Below, one piece after another: positions 17,248 through 26,073 of a stretch of DNA of 64,000 nt. Position 1 is the first letter of the stretch, and every line of letters starts with the position of its first letter. Under the pieces are notes generated by a model. The model made no database searches. It was not told the origin of the DNA and saw only the letters and a list, made by a program, of their open reading frames with translations. Origin of the DNA: Hymenobacter sp. GOD-10R (lineage in GTDB: Bacteria > Bacteroidota > Bacteroidia > Cytophagales > Hymenobacteraceae); NCBI RefSeq assembly GCF_035609205.1, contig NZ_CP141187.1, positions 1 through 64,000 of the forward strand. Direction: 5' to 3'. The position numbers and the translations under genes were made by a program.

Positions 17248-18291
17248 TTACAGCTCAATAACTAGTTTATAACTAAAGAATTCTGGCTCATCTTGCACCG
17301 CCAGCGTGTAACGATTGGCGTAAGCAAGTTCTAGCCGTTTCTGCGTATTAACCAGGCCAATGCCTGTTGTCTTTTCCTTGGGTCCCGTCCGTTTTTTATT
17401 ATGCGTAAAAAAGGACAATCGGTTTTCTACCATCTGGAGTCGAATAACCAATGGGTTCTGCGGATCGGATAAGTCACCGTGTTTAAAGCAGTTCTCCACG
17501 AAGGTAATCAGGACCAGCGGGATAATCATCATAAACTGTACACTACCAAGTACTTCATAATGAACTTGTAACTTGTTGTTGAAGCGCAGTTGATTGATAG
17601 CAATGTAATTCTCCAGATGCTTAAGCTCACTTTCTAGCATCACCTTTCCTTCGTGCTCTTCGTCCTTGAGCGCGTAACGCATGATATTCGATAGAAGCAG
17701 AATCCCTTTGGCAGTTTCTTCCGAATGCGGATAGGCTTGTGCGTACAGGAAATTCAGGGTATTAAAAAGAAAGTGTGGATTGATTTGACTTCGCAAAAAT
17801 GTTATTTCTGATTGCATCAGATTGTGCTCAGCTACCCGCAATTTTTGCTCTTGGAGACGCTTTTGCCTCTCCAACTGTATCGCATGCACAGCGAACCAAT
17901 AACCAAAACTTAATGAAGTAAAATATATTCCACGATATAATGCTTGTGACCAAAATAACTTACTTGAAGCAAAGCTGTGTAAGGATTCATCGGTCAAAAC
18001 AGGTAGTACAAAGATGTTAAGAAAATATTTAGTAATACAGAAAATAAATAATAACAGTATTAAAGAAATTGCATACCATAGATGCTTGCCTTTAGCATAC
18101 AGCAAAGGAAGAAATAAGAGAGCATTTGTATAAAATAGCAAGCCATACAGAGAAAAGTTTATTATTACTTCCTTATAGTTTATTTGTTGCTGACCAGCAA
18201 TAATCAAAATTGAATGTTCGTATACAATATACAACACCCAGATCAGTAAGTGTTGCCAGATAACGTTGACTTGGTTTCGATTGTAAGGCAT
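17248..18291 (-). CDS. LytS-type sensor histidine kinase of the RiPP cluster
   Basis: This 347-residue protein has four hydrophobic segments in residues 10-145, a short coiled coil and the His_kinase motif FLRSQINPHFLFNTLNFL. The N-box (FVENCFKHGD) and GIGLVNTQKRL motifs are present. Being AT-rich like the rest of the island, it was probably acquired with it. A plausible ligand is the peptide product or cell-envelope stress, as in other peptide-antibiotic loci; this is inference. Confidence 0.9.
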   Translation of the reverse strand: MPYNRNQVNVIWQHLLIWVLYIVYEHSILIIAGQQQINYKEVIINFSLYGLLFYTNALLFLPLLYAKGKHLWYAISLILLLFIFCITKYFLNIFVLPVLTDESLHSFASSKLFWSQALYRGIYFTSLSFGYWFAVHAIQLERQKRLQEQKLRVAEHNLMQSEITFLRSQINPHFLFNTLNFLYAQAYPHSEETAKGILLLSNIMRYALKDEEHEGKVMLESELKHLENYIAINQLRFNNKLQVHYEVLGSVQFMMIIPLVLITFVENCFKHGDLSDPQNPLVIRLQMVENRLSFFTHNKKRTGPKEKTTGIGLVNTQKRLELAYANRYTLAVQDEPEFFSYKLVIEL

Positions 18292-18731
18292 ACAATGGTT
18301 GTGTTACGGACGTGCTGAGATGACCGTGAGGATAGCAACGAAGATAGCTAACCTAAGCATGCAGGAGCCAACTTCAGCAGACAGAGGCGAACCAGGCTGT
18401 ACTATTAACGACATCAAGCCTTGGTATTTTTGAGGCCCTTTCATTATAAATATTTATCATTAGTGCCTGTTAATCAATATACTGCATGTGTAATGCAACT
18501 GTGGGAGCTTCAATGGTGCCTTTGCGCTATTAGGTACTATTTTATAAGTACGCGGTCGATTGCTTGCCAAGACGCACAAACCAGTACTTTATGCCGGGGC
18601 CCATTTTAGCTGGTTTGATACCGCAATTCGCCCTGTTGGTGTAAAGTGTATGGTAGGCTTCAAGTGCCTTCATACCTTCATTTCATCAAACACAACACAA
18701 CTCTATAACGCTACTTATTTCACTAAAACAC
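18292..18731. other. Intergenic region upstream of the small ORF and LanC-like gene
   Basis: This divergent gap of 440 bases must carry promoters for the kinase gene (minus) and for the small ORF/LanC unit (plus). Short open frames here lack protein-like character. I recognise no specific site. Confidence 0.5.
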
Positions 18732-18881
18732 ATGATGAACACAACTACTACCACAGCTAAATTGAAGTTTCAGAAAACGACAGTCGTAAAATTTGGCCAG
18801 CGTCAATCAAGCGCAAGTAGAGAATCTACTATTTTAGAAACTATTATAGATACAAGTATTCTCACAATCACATGGCGGTAA
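18732..18881 (+). CDS. Putative third precursor peptide, 49 residues, no cysteine
   Basis: An ATG-ATG start opens a 49-codon frame ending at TAA 18879-18881. After a Thr-rich start it reads AKLKFQKTTVVKF, which resembles the KLxLxKxTIxxL leader motif of Bacteroidota class I lanthipeptide and GG-family precursors. The presumed core (about residues 26-49) is rich in Ser, Thr and Ile, has no Cys and ends Thr-Trp-Arg. It lies 87 bases upstream of the LanC-like gene on the same strand. The leader is unlike that of precursors 1 and 2. It could be a second substrate class for LanB, a regulatory peptide, or a chance frame; I favour a real gene on leader resemblance and position. Confidence 0.5.
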   Translation: MMNTTTTTAKLKFQKTTVVKFGQRQSSASRESTILETIIDTSILTITWR

Positions 18882-18968
18882 ATATAATTTATTGATATGA
18901 TAACCGTAAAATAAATATTATATACTCATAAAATATTAAGTTTTATGTAACATATCTAATTCTTAATA

Positions 18969-20159
18969 ATGAAAAGCTCTAATCTGTTATCTGTTTATCC
19001 CGAAAGTCAGAGTATCATGAAATCTTGGCAAGATATTCATGCCATCATTTTTAATAAATTACCTATTGTTACTTCTTTATCAGAGAGTATCAATTTAAGT
19101 ATTTATTATTATACTGTTTATAAAGCTTTTGAGCGTGAGCAAGATCTTGCTCACGCTCAAAAGCTTTTTGTACAAGGCTTAGATGATATTGGGCCTTCTT
19201 CGCGACCAATATGGGATGCAGAATCCATTCAAAGTTTGACAGGTATTGCACAACTTACTTACTGGTTTGCTAAGAATAAACAGCCTTTTAATAAGGCGGA
19301 AGAACTACTAACAGCCGCTGATAGCCAACTGTTGACTCAGGCGCAACAATTGCTTATTGATCACCAGGCAACGCAGAAGCAGTTCTTTTTTCGTATTATT
19401 CGTTACTACCAATTGCGTCTACCAGCCAGCAGTGTTGCTGCTGTGTTGAACCTACTGTTTGAACAAGCGCAACTTGCCAACGACGACCACAAGTGGACAT
19501 TGCTGCTGCCTGCTCGAAGCAAACCCAAAGAAGGTTTGACCATACTAGGTCTAGGTAGTGGGTTGGCAGGCGAAGCCCTGCAACTGATCAGACTCTATAA
19601 GGCCGGCATCCAGCAGCCAATCCTGCTGAAAGCTATTAAAACTCGTATCTTAGCTATCTTGGCTACCAGACGCGAAGTAGACTTCTCAGAGGGCATTTAT
19701 AGTATGTTCCCTGATGCTATTACTTCTGATACTGATGAAGTATTAGATAGTCAAGAGATGACTTGGCGCGATGGCGATTTGGGTCAATCGCTGCTTCTAT
19801 ACGAGGCATGCATGCTACTAAAGGATGAGGAACTAGCTTGGTTGGCCGAACTAGTAGGCTTGAACACTCTGTTACGTATAGACGAACGTACGACAAGCGT
19901 GCATACGTCTGCGTTTTACACAGGTGCAGCAGGTATTGCTCATCTATATTATCAGCTGTATGGAATAAGCGGTAATCCTGCTTACGAGGTAGGCCATCGT
20001 TACTGGGTGGGGAAAACTCAACAATTCCTCCCGCAAGATATCACTGATGGCCTGTACGGGCGGCAAAGCGGCTTACGTTATGATCTAATCAACGTAGCCT
20101 CAACCTTACTATCGGCTGTGGCAGCACAGCCAATCGAATGGGAGCAACGGCTGTGGTAA
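18969..20159 (+). CDS. LanC-like protein with all zinc ligands replaced (probable pseudoenzyme)
   Basis: This 396-residue protein follows the LanC alpha/alpha-barrel repeat pattern over its C-terminal half, but each catalytic motif is altered. The GxAHG motif reads LGLGSGLAG (about 194), losing the active-site His. The WCYGD motif reads TWRDGDLG (about 264), losing the first zinc Cys. The CHGTAG motif reads FYTGAAGIAH (about 315), losing the second zinc Cys and the zinc His. The frame is open and uninterrupted, so this is a diverged protein rather than a broken gene. Canonical LanC enzymes use zinc to activate Cys thiols for thioether rings; this one cannot do so by that mechanism. It may act as a scaffold, a leader or substrate binder, or catalyse another step. 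Confidence 0.82.
   Translation: MKSSNLLSVYPESQSIMKSWQDIHAIIFNKLPIVTSLSESINLSIYYYTVYKAFEREQDLAHAQKLFVQGLDDIGPSSRPIWDAESIQSLTGIAQLTYWFAKNKQPFNKAEELLTAADSQLLTQAQQLLIDHQATQKQFFFRIIRYYQLRLPASSVAAVLNLLFEQAQLANDDHKWTLLLPARSKPKEGLTILGLGSGLAGEALQLIRLYKAGIQQPILLKAIKTRILAILATRREVDFSEGIYSMFPDAITSDTDEVLDSQEMTWRDGDLGQSLLLYEACMLLKDEELAWLAELVGLNTLLRIDERTTSVHTSAFYTGAAGIAHLYYQLYGISGNPAYEVGHRYWVGKTQQFLPQDITDGLYGRQSGLRYDLINVASTLLSAVAAQPIEWEQRLW
19122..19167. repeat. Perfect 46-bp palindrome inside the LanC-like gene
   Basis: Two 23-base arms (19122-19144 and 19145-19167) are perfectly complementary with no spacer. The segment encodes residues about 52-66 of the LanC-like protein. It could form a strong RNA hairpin about 150 bases into the coding region. 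Confidence 0.85.
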
Positions 20160-20416
20160 TTAGCGGCGCCCTTAGCGAAAGTCCGGTACAAAATTCGCGT
20201 TTGAACAGCTATTAGAACCAAGTTGCTTGTTGGAATGCTATCTATTACCACTAAATGAGATTACCCTATGTTCGCCTAACCACCGTATTGAGGGTTGGTT
20301 AGAAGGAAAAAGGAGATAAACGGTAAATTAATAAAAGTCTAAAGCATCTGAAAACCCTCACTCTTAGAACCAACGGGAACTGTTAGAGCTGCTCAAGCAA
20401 GCTTCTTCTCCCGCTC

Positions 20417-20668
20417 TTATAAGTAGTAGGACAACAGACGCGCAGTGTCGGTCACCTGTACCTAGCCATTATGATCGACGAGGATGGGCGCATTCCAAGC
20501 CAAGGCAGAGGAGATATCCTGTGTGCGGCGATAAGCCGCTGACTGATAGAAAAAGACCTACCCAAATGGATGCGCTTCGGTTTCCTTTAACAGTAAAATG
20601 AAAGGCTCCTCCGCATCTGTTATCCTTTGTAGCCACCTAGTTGCGATCTGCATGGCTTCTTCTTTCAT
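20417..20668 (-). pseudogene. Imm35/YrhB-like immunity protein remnant with two in-frame TAG codons
   Basis: From an ATG at 20668 an 84-codon frame resembles the Imm35/YrhB family: an N-terminal helix, FILLLKETEAHPFG, then VFFYQSAAYRRTQD, APILVDHNG and a closing RLLSYYL. Two TAG codons interrupt it, at 20558-20560 (where the family has Trp in PFGW) and 20462-20464. Both fit single transitions. Imm35 proteins are proposed immunity factors in toxin systems. It lies 257 bases past the LanC-like gene. Family assignment rests on motif memory. Confidence 0.55.
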
Positions 20669-20829
20669 GATCGTACGGCTGCCTGAGGGGGCCAAGGTAA
20701 CGCATTGACAGCTGCCACTCGCTCACTAGCTTATGGCCACTATGCGAAGATCCGCTGGCCTTGACACGGTGTCACCGATCTTAAGCAGCTACCAAGTAGT
20801 AGCCAACAGATAACGTGCTGAGAAGGAGC

Positions 20830-22386
20830 GTGGCTGTTGCAGAACTCGCCGCGCGAACAAGCTAACTAGGTTTTTGCGGCCTTTCGTGCGGTTACGCCGG
20901 GTGCGTCGCCCACAGCGCAGTAAAAGCGGTGGTGCAGGTGGTGGCAGGGGTAATACGATGGCCATTCTTAGTTGCTGCTCGGGTGAGTAGCGCAGGAGCT
21001 TCTTGAGGTTGTACGCGATAGCGGCGAGCAGCATGGACTTATGGGCACCCGCTCGTCCCCGCACATTGATTCGGCGCAAGCCATAGTGGTGGAGCAAGTT
21101 GCCGAAGACCGGCTCCACCGTCCGCTGACGCACCCGGCGCATGCGCTGGCCTTAGCGGCTGCGCTGCCGGTGCCACGCGCGGCGATAGGCGGCGTCGAAG
21201 GCGGAGCGATTCAGTTGCTTGTGATCCGCATAGGGTACGCACCTTGCTTTGTAAGGGCAGTGCTGGCAATCTTGGTAGAAAGCGCGGTAGTGCTTGACCC
21301 AGCCGCCATCGGCTTTGGTGCTGTACTTACGAAAGGGCAGCGGCTTATCCGCTTGACACCGGTACTCATCCGCGGTGGCGTGATAGTTAAAATCTTCGAC
21401 TTCGGGTTTGTAGGCCCCGAAGACCGGTATCCAAGGCGTGATTCCTTGGTTTTCTAACAAGGCATAATTGAAGCCGTTGGAATAGCCCGTATCGGCCACC
21501 AAGTCACGCAGCTGTAGGTCATTGGCTTGCAGGCGTTGCTGCAACCGTTGCACGAGACCGGGCAAGTGTAGGCTGTCGCGCGAGTCAGCTAGGTCCGCTT
21601 GCACGTGGCTGATGATGCCCTTGGCCGTGTCCACCGCCAAGCTGCAGAGGTAGTTCAGCGCGCGCACTTTGCCGGGTTTGATGGAGATGCGCGCTTCCGG
21701 GTCGGTAGCGCTGTAATGCGTTTTGTTGCTCAGCAAACGAGCGTGGGGACGGGTAGCACCCAAGGAACCAGGCGCTTGTTGTTGTTTGGCTTGGCGCGTG
21801 GCCTCGTAGCGCAGCTAGTGGGCAGGTGCCGAGCGAATCGAGGCGTGGCGGGTGGTTTCGGCGGGCTCCCCACGACGGTCAAAGTCGGCTGCACCGCGTG
21901 CACCGGCTGCTTTTCGCATACGCTATCGAGGGAGGCGTTGGCTTTCACCGGAGCGGAGTCCAGCGTCTGCGTGTCGCCCGCCACCAAGCCTTGTTGCACG
22001 CACAGGCGAAAGACGCGGTCGAAGAGTTGTTCGAACAAGGCCGCCGGGTACAGTTGACGGGTACGGCTCACGGTGGAGTGCCAGGGCAGGGGCTCGTCCA
22101 ACTCATACCCCAGAAAGTAGAGCAGGTCCAAGCGCAGAGCACAGTGCTCGAGCAGGCGGCGATCACTGGTGAGGTTCTCTAAGTAGCCGATGAGCACCAG
22201 CTTGAAGAACACAACGGGGTCGAGCGAGGGCTGTCCGGTGTGGCTGTAGAGAGCGCGTGTGGCCTCGTAGAGGAAGTCTAAGTCAAGTAACTCGTCGAGT
22301 CGGCGGTAGAAGTTATGGGTGGGTACCCGCTCGGAGAGCCGAAAGTGCGTGACCACTTGATCGGTGAACTGCTTCTTGCCTTGCAT
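20830..22386 (-). pseudogene. IS1182-family transposase, frameshifted and with a nonsense codon
   Basis: The reading starts at ATG 22386 and matches the intact copy in element B (22574-24151) throughout. A frameshift near 21.8 kb moves the reading to another frame, and a TAA at 21152-21154 falls where the intact copy reads Ala within RQRSGAGQRMRR. The DDE domain is thus split into three parts. The open frame runs past the left terminal repeat to 20789. It is not expected to make active transposase. Confidence 0.85.
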
Positions 22387-22438
22387 CCTCTCTCTACGAG
22401 AGCACTCCGCAGCAGGCTACCCCTTCTGCAACAGCCAC
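20830..22438 (-). mobile_element. IS1182-type element A (inactive)
   Basis: Terminal inverted repeats beginning GTGGCTGTTGCAGAA bound the element, and GAGC occurs on both flanks (20826-20829 and 22439-22442) as a likely 4-base target duplication. Its transposase gene is broken. Confidence 0.8.
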
Positions 22439-22525
22439 GAGCGTTTATAGAACGTTATAGCTCACCGGTAATCGCATGCCCTCTTTCCAGCCACGTGCAA
22501 GCCCTTTTACAAGCTGCCAAGGACC

Positions 22526-24124
22526 GTGGCTGTTGCAGAAGTACCTGAGAAGTAGGCCACTCGTATAAGGTGGATGCAAGGCCAGAAACACTTCCGTGAT
22601 AAAATCATCACGCACTTTCGCCTGTCGGAGCGCGTGCCCAAGCATACTTTCTATCGCCGGCTGAGTGACCTCCTCGACTGGAATTTTCTTTATCAGCAGA
22701 CCCAAGCCCTCTACAGCCACACCGGGCAACCATCGCTTGACCCGGTCGTTTTTTTCAAGCTGGTGCTCGTAAGTCGGCTGGAGAATATTAGCAGCGATCG
22801 GCGACTGGTCGAGCAGTGTGCCTTACGCCTGGATATTCTCTATTTTTTGGGCTACGAGGTGGACGAAGCGTTGCCCTGGCACTCGACGATTAGCCGTACC
22901 CGCCAGCTCTACCCAGCGGCTGTCTTTGAGCATCTTTTTGACCACGTGTTTCGGCAATGCGTCGCGGCCGGGTTGGTGGCAGGTGACACCCAGGTCGTGG
23001 ATTCGGCCCCCGTCAAAGCCGCCGCTTCCCTCGATAGTTTGCGCGAGAAGCCACTTACTGGACCACCGCCAATGGCGGTGGCGGGAAAGTTGGTAACACC
23101 TGCACCAGCCCCTGCCACGCACGCCACCCCCGCCCACCAGTTACGCCGCGAGGCGACCCGGCGGGCCAAGCAACAAGCCGCCCCCGGCGGGCTGGGCGCC
23201 CGCCACCCCAAAGCGCAGTTGCTGAGCAACAAAACGCATTACAGTCCCACGGACCCGGAGGCGCGCATCTCGGTAAAACCAGGTAAGGCGCGCGCCCTCA
23301 ACTATGCCTGCAGTGTGGCCGTGGACACGGCCACGGGCATTATCAGTCACATCCAAGCGGACTTGGCGGATAGCCGCGACAGCAGCCGTTTGCCCAGCTT
23401 TGTCAAGCCGCTGCACGCCCGCTTAGTGGCCAATGACTTGACCCTGCGCGACCTAGTGGCCGATACGGGCTATTCCAATGGCTTCAATTATGCCTTCTTG
23501 GAACAGTGGGGCATCCTGCCCTGGATTCCGGTCTTTGGCGCGTATAAACCAGCGGCGGATGGGTTTCACTACGAAGCCGAGTTAGACGCTTTTCGGTGCC
23601 CCGCAGGCAAGTTACTGCCCTTCCGCAACTACGCCACCACCCAAGACGGCAACTGGGTCAAGAACTACCGCGCAGTCTACCAAGACTGTCAGCAGTGCCC
23701 GTTGAAAATGAGTTGCACGCCCGCCGCACCCCAGCAAAAGTTTGTGCGCTCGGCCTTTGATGCGGCTTACCGCCGCGCCTGGCACCGTCAGCGTAGCGGC
23801 GCGGGCCAGCGAATGCGACGGGTCCGGCAACGCACCGTCGAGCCTGTTTTTGGGAGCCTGCTCCACCATTATGGACTGCGACGGGTCGGTACGAAGGGTC
23901 GGGCAGCCGCTCATAAGGCCATGTTGCTCAGTGCCGTGGCTTACAATCTAAAGAAACTGCTTAAACACCAGCCAAAACAGGTCATGAGCCGAGTTCTAGC
24001 CCTGCACCCCGACCGAGAAAGGCAACTTAGTGACCTTTCTGGTCGCTGGTCGATAGCCACTTCCTCCTTTCTAAACTACTTGCTTGAGCAAGCAACAAGT
24101 AGTCTTGAGTTCTGCAACAGCCAC
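22526..24124 (+). mobile_element. IS1182-type element B (intact transposase)
   Basis: It is bounded by GTGGCTGTTGCAGAA and its inverted complement. The flanking four bases do not match each other. The DNA just right of elements A and B is related (GAGCGTTTATAGAACG versus GAGCCTTTACAGTACG), suggesting earlier rearrangement among neighbouring copies. Confidence 0.8.
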
Positions 24125-24151
24125 GAGCCTTTACAGTACGCTATCAGCTAA
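22574..24151 (+). CDS. IS1182-family transposase, intact
   Basis: This 525-residue transposase has an N-terminal DUF772-type domain (FRLSERVPKHTFYRRL ... PSLDPVVFFKLVL), the DDE domain with DSAPVKAAAS and VADTGYSNG motifs, a Cys-rich segment and a C-terminal RTVEPVFGSLLHHYGLRR block with the last catalytic Glu. The frame continues 27 bases beyond the right terminal repeat, so the last nine residues come from flanking DNA. It is the only intact IS1182-type transposase in the window and could mobilise elements with similar ends. Confidence 0.93.
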   Translation: MQGQKHFRDKIITHFRLSERVPKHTFYRRLSDLLDWNFLYQQTQALYSHTGQPSLDPVVFFKLVLVSRLENISSDRRLVEQCALRLDILYFLGYEVDEALPWHSTISRTRQLYPAAVFEHLFDHVFRQCVAAGLVAGDTQVVDSAPVKAAASLDSLREKPLTGPPPMAVAGKLVTPAPAPATHATPAHQLRREATRRAKQQAAPGGLGARHPKAQLLSNKTHYSPTDPEARISVKPGKARALNYACSVAVDTATGIISHIQADLADSRDSSRLPSFVKPLHARLVANDLTLRDLVADTGYSNGFNYAFLEQWGILPWIPVFGAYKPAADGFHYEAELDAFRCPAGKLLPFRNYATTQDGNWVKNYRAVYQDCQQCPLKMSCTPAAPQQKFVRSAFDAAYRRAWHRQRSGAGQRMRRVRQRTVEPVFGSLLHHYGLRRVGTKGRAAAHKAMLLSAVAYNLKKLLKHQPKQVMSRVLALHPDRERQLSDLSGRWSIATSSFLNYLLEQATSSLEFCNSHEPLQYAIS

Positions 24152-25601
24152 ACTTATAACAACGGTGGCTGTTGCAAAAGTATAGTATAAGCCAACGAAA
24201 GGACGCGGGCGCTGGTAGAGAGCTCCCGCTATGGCCTGGTTGACAAGTGTGGTAGCGCAGGTACTTCTTCAGATTATAGGCCATGGCAGCGACATACATA
24301 ACCTTGGCCGCGCCTGCCTGGCCCTTCTTACTGAGATGGCGCAAGCCGTAGTAGGTGATCAAACTACCCAGTACCGGTTCGACCGTTGCCGCACGCAGGC
24401 GCCGCATGCGCTGGCCGATTCCCGTCGCTAAACGGGCCAGCATCCGCTCATAGTGGGCTTTGTAGAGGGTATGGTGTAGCCGTTTCTCGCGGGCCTTTTT
24501 GCCTTTACACTGGGCTGCCAGCGGGCAGACCTTGCACTCAGCGGCCTTGGCCATGTAGCGTTTCTTCGGATTACCCTGTGCATCGACAATCTGCTTGTCG
24601 AAGCGCAGATACTTGCCTTGACGACAGGTATACCGGTCACGGACCGCATCGTAGGTAAAGCCGGCGTGCTCGGCTTTGTACTTACCATGGGCCGGGATAT
24701 AGCCCGTTAGCCCCCGCTGCTCTAACTGCTCGTAGTTCTCGCCGGAGCTGTAGCCGGCATCGGCCACGACCGTGGTCATGGCCAGCGCGAAGCCATTCAA
24801 TCGCTGCTGCGTCGCGTCCACAATGGCGAGCAGGTAGCGGCTGTCACGCCAGTCCGCTAGGTCTGCGTGGATATGGGTAATCACGTGCTGGGCCGCGTCG
24901 ACACTTACGCTGGCCGTGTACGCTAACTGGCGCATTTTGCCCGTTTTGAAGCAAATGCGGGCCTCGGGATCCGCCGGACTGTAGTGGGTCAGGTTGCTGA
25001 CGAGCCGGCCTCCTTTAGTCGGCTTGGCTTTGCGGATGGCGGCTTGAAAGCGTTGGATGTGCGCTAAGCGGTCCACCGAAGCGGTGATGCGTGGAATGTT
25101 AGAGGCAGCATCGGTCGGCGGCTCTGTGGATGCTTTCGCTCGTTTCCGCTGGAGCCGGCTCATAGAGGCATTGGCTTTGATGTAAGCCGAATCGACGGCT
25201 TGCGTTTGGCCACTGACCAAGCCCTGCTGAATGCACAAGCCAACTACGTGGGTAAAGCAGGCTTCAAAGACGGCAACTGGCAGGCGTTGCTGCGTGCGCT
25301 AGACGGTACTATGCCAGGGCAAGGGCTGCGCCAGGTCATAGCCCAGAAAGGCACGGACGCCCAGATGCAGCTGGGCCAGCTCCAGCAGCTTGCGATCCGA
25401 GGTGATATTCTCCAAGTGTCCCACCAGTAGGAGCTTGACAAACACCACAGGATCGAGCGAGGGCCGGCCGCCAGCACTGTAAAAGGGCGCGAACAGGGGC
25501 CGTACAAAGCTAAAATCAACCGCCTGTAACAATTGTTGGTAAAAATGGTGAGCGGGGACCAATTTGACCAGCGACGTCTGGATCGGGTGAAAGCCAAGCA
25601 T
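24144..25601 (-). pseudogene. IS1182-family transposase interrupted by one TAG
   Basis: From ATG 25601 the frame reads MLGFHPIQTSLVKLVPAHHFYQ..., with the expected DUF772 and DDE domains, and ends at 24144. One TAG at 25299-25301 lies in PWHSTV[stop]RTQQRLP, where element B has PWHSTISRTRQLYP. The rest is open. Sequence identity to elements A and B is limited, so this is a different IS1182 member. Confidence 0.85.
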
Positions 25602-25651
25602 GAGCCCCTAACACCTAACTTCCACTAGGAGTTAACTTTTGCAACAGCCAC
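24165..25651 (-). mobile_element. IS1182-type element C
   Basis: Its ends read GTGGCTGTTGCAAAAG and the inverted CTTTTGCAACAGCCAC, closely related to elements A and B but with AAAAG instead of AGAA. No clear target duplication is seen. Confidence 0.8.
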
Positions 25652-25656
25652 TCCGA

Positions 25657-26073
25657 TTATGATAAGTAGAGTGGTTGCCAGGCGCTCAGCGTTTGGATAT
25701 CACGCTCGTATTCTGTTGTGGTTCCCCGATCTAGAAAGGTTTTCTCGTAGATGAGCGTTGTGCCTTCTACTCGCACTGGCCGAATAAAGCCCCTAGTGGC
25801 GTGGGATACAACGCACTGCCTTTGTTCGACCAAGTCGAACGCTAGTAAAGAAGTAATCGGGCCTTTTCCCCGATCCAGCGTGTGCCATTCCTCGCAAAAG
25901 AAATAGCGTTCTGCCAAGGCCCACAGGCCCTCTGCCCCGAAATAGCGCCCCGTTAATACCGGCCGCTGCTGCCAGTAGAGTTGGTAGTAAGGGGGACCAA
26001 AGGGGATTTCTCCTAGCTCATGCAAGCCAAGACGTTCGAGGGGAACCGGTGGGAAAGAGAGTAGTGGAGCCAA
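25657..26073 (-). CDS. Hypothetical protein
   Basis: This 138-residue soluble protein has many aromatic residues and Pro-rich N-terminal 30 residues (LLSFPPVPLERLGLHELGEIPFGPPYYQLYW). It begins upstream of the transposon C end and stops six bases beyond it. I do not recognise the family. No signal peptide or membrane segment is visible. Size and position next to decayed immunity-like genes could fit an immunity or orphan protein, but this is only a guess. Confidence 0.55.
   Translation of the reverse strand: MAPLLSFPPVPLERLGLHELGEIPFGPPYYQLYWQQRPVLTGRYFGAEGLWALAERYFFCEEWHTLDRGKGPITSLLAFDLVEQRQCVVSHATRGFIRPVRVEGTTLIYEKTFLDRGTTTEYERDIQTLSAWQPLYLS

Noticed and set aside
3463..20159. Classification of the cluster as a thiopeptide
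   Set aside because: The leader end and enzyme set recall thiopeptides, but LanB is fused rather than split, there is no pyridine-forming cycloaddition enzyme, and the core lacks the Cys-rich thiopeptide pattern.
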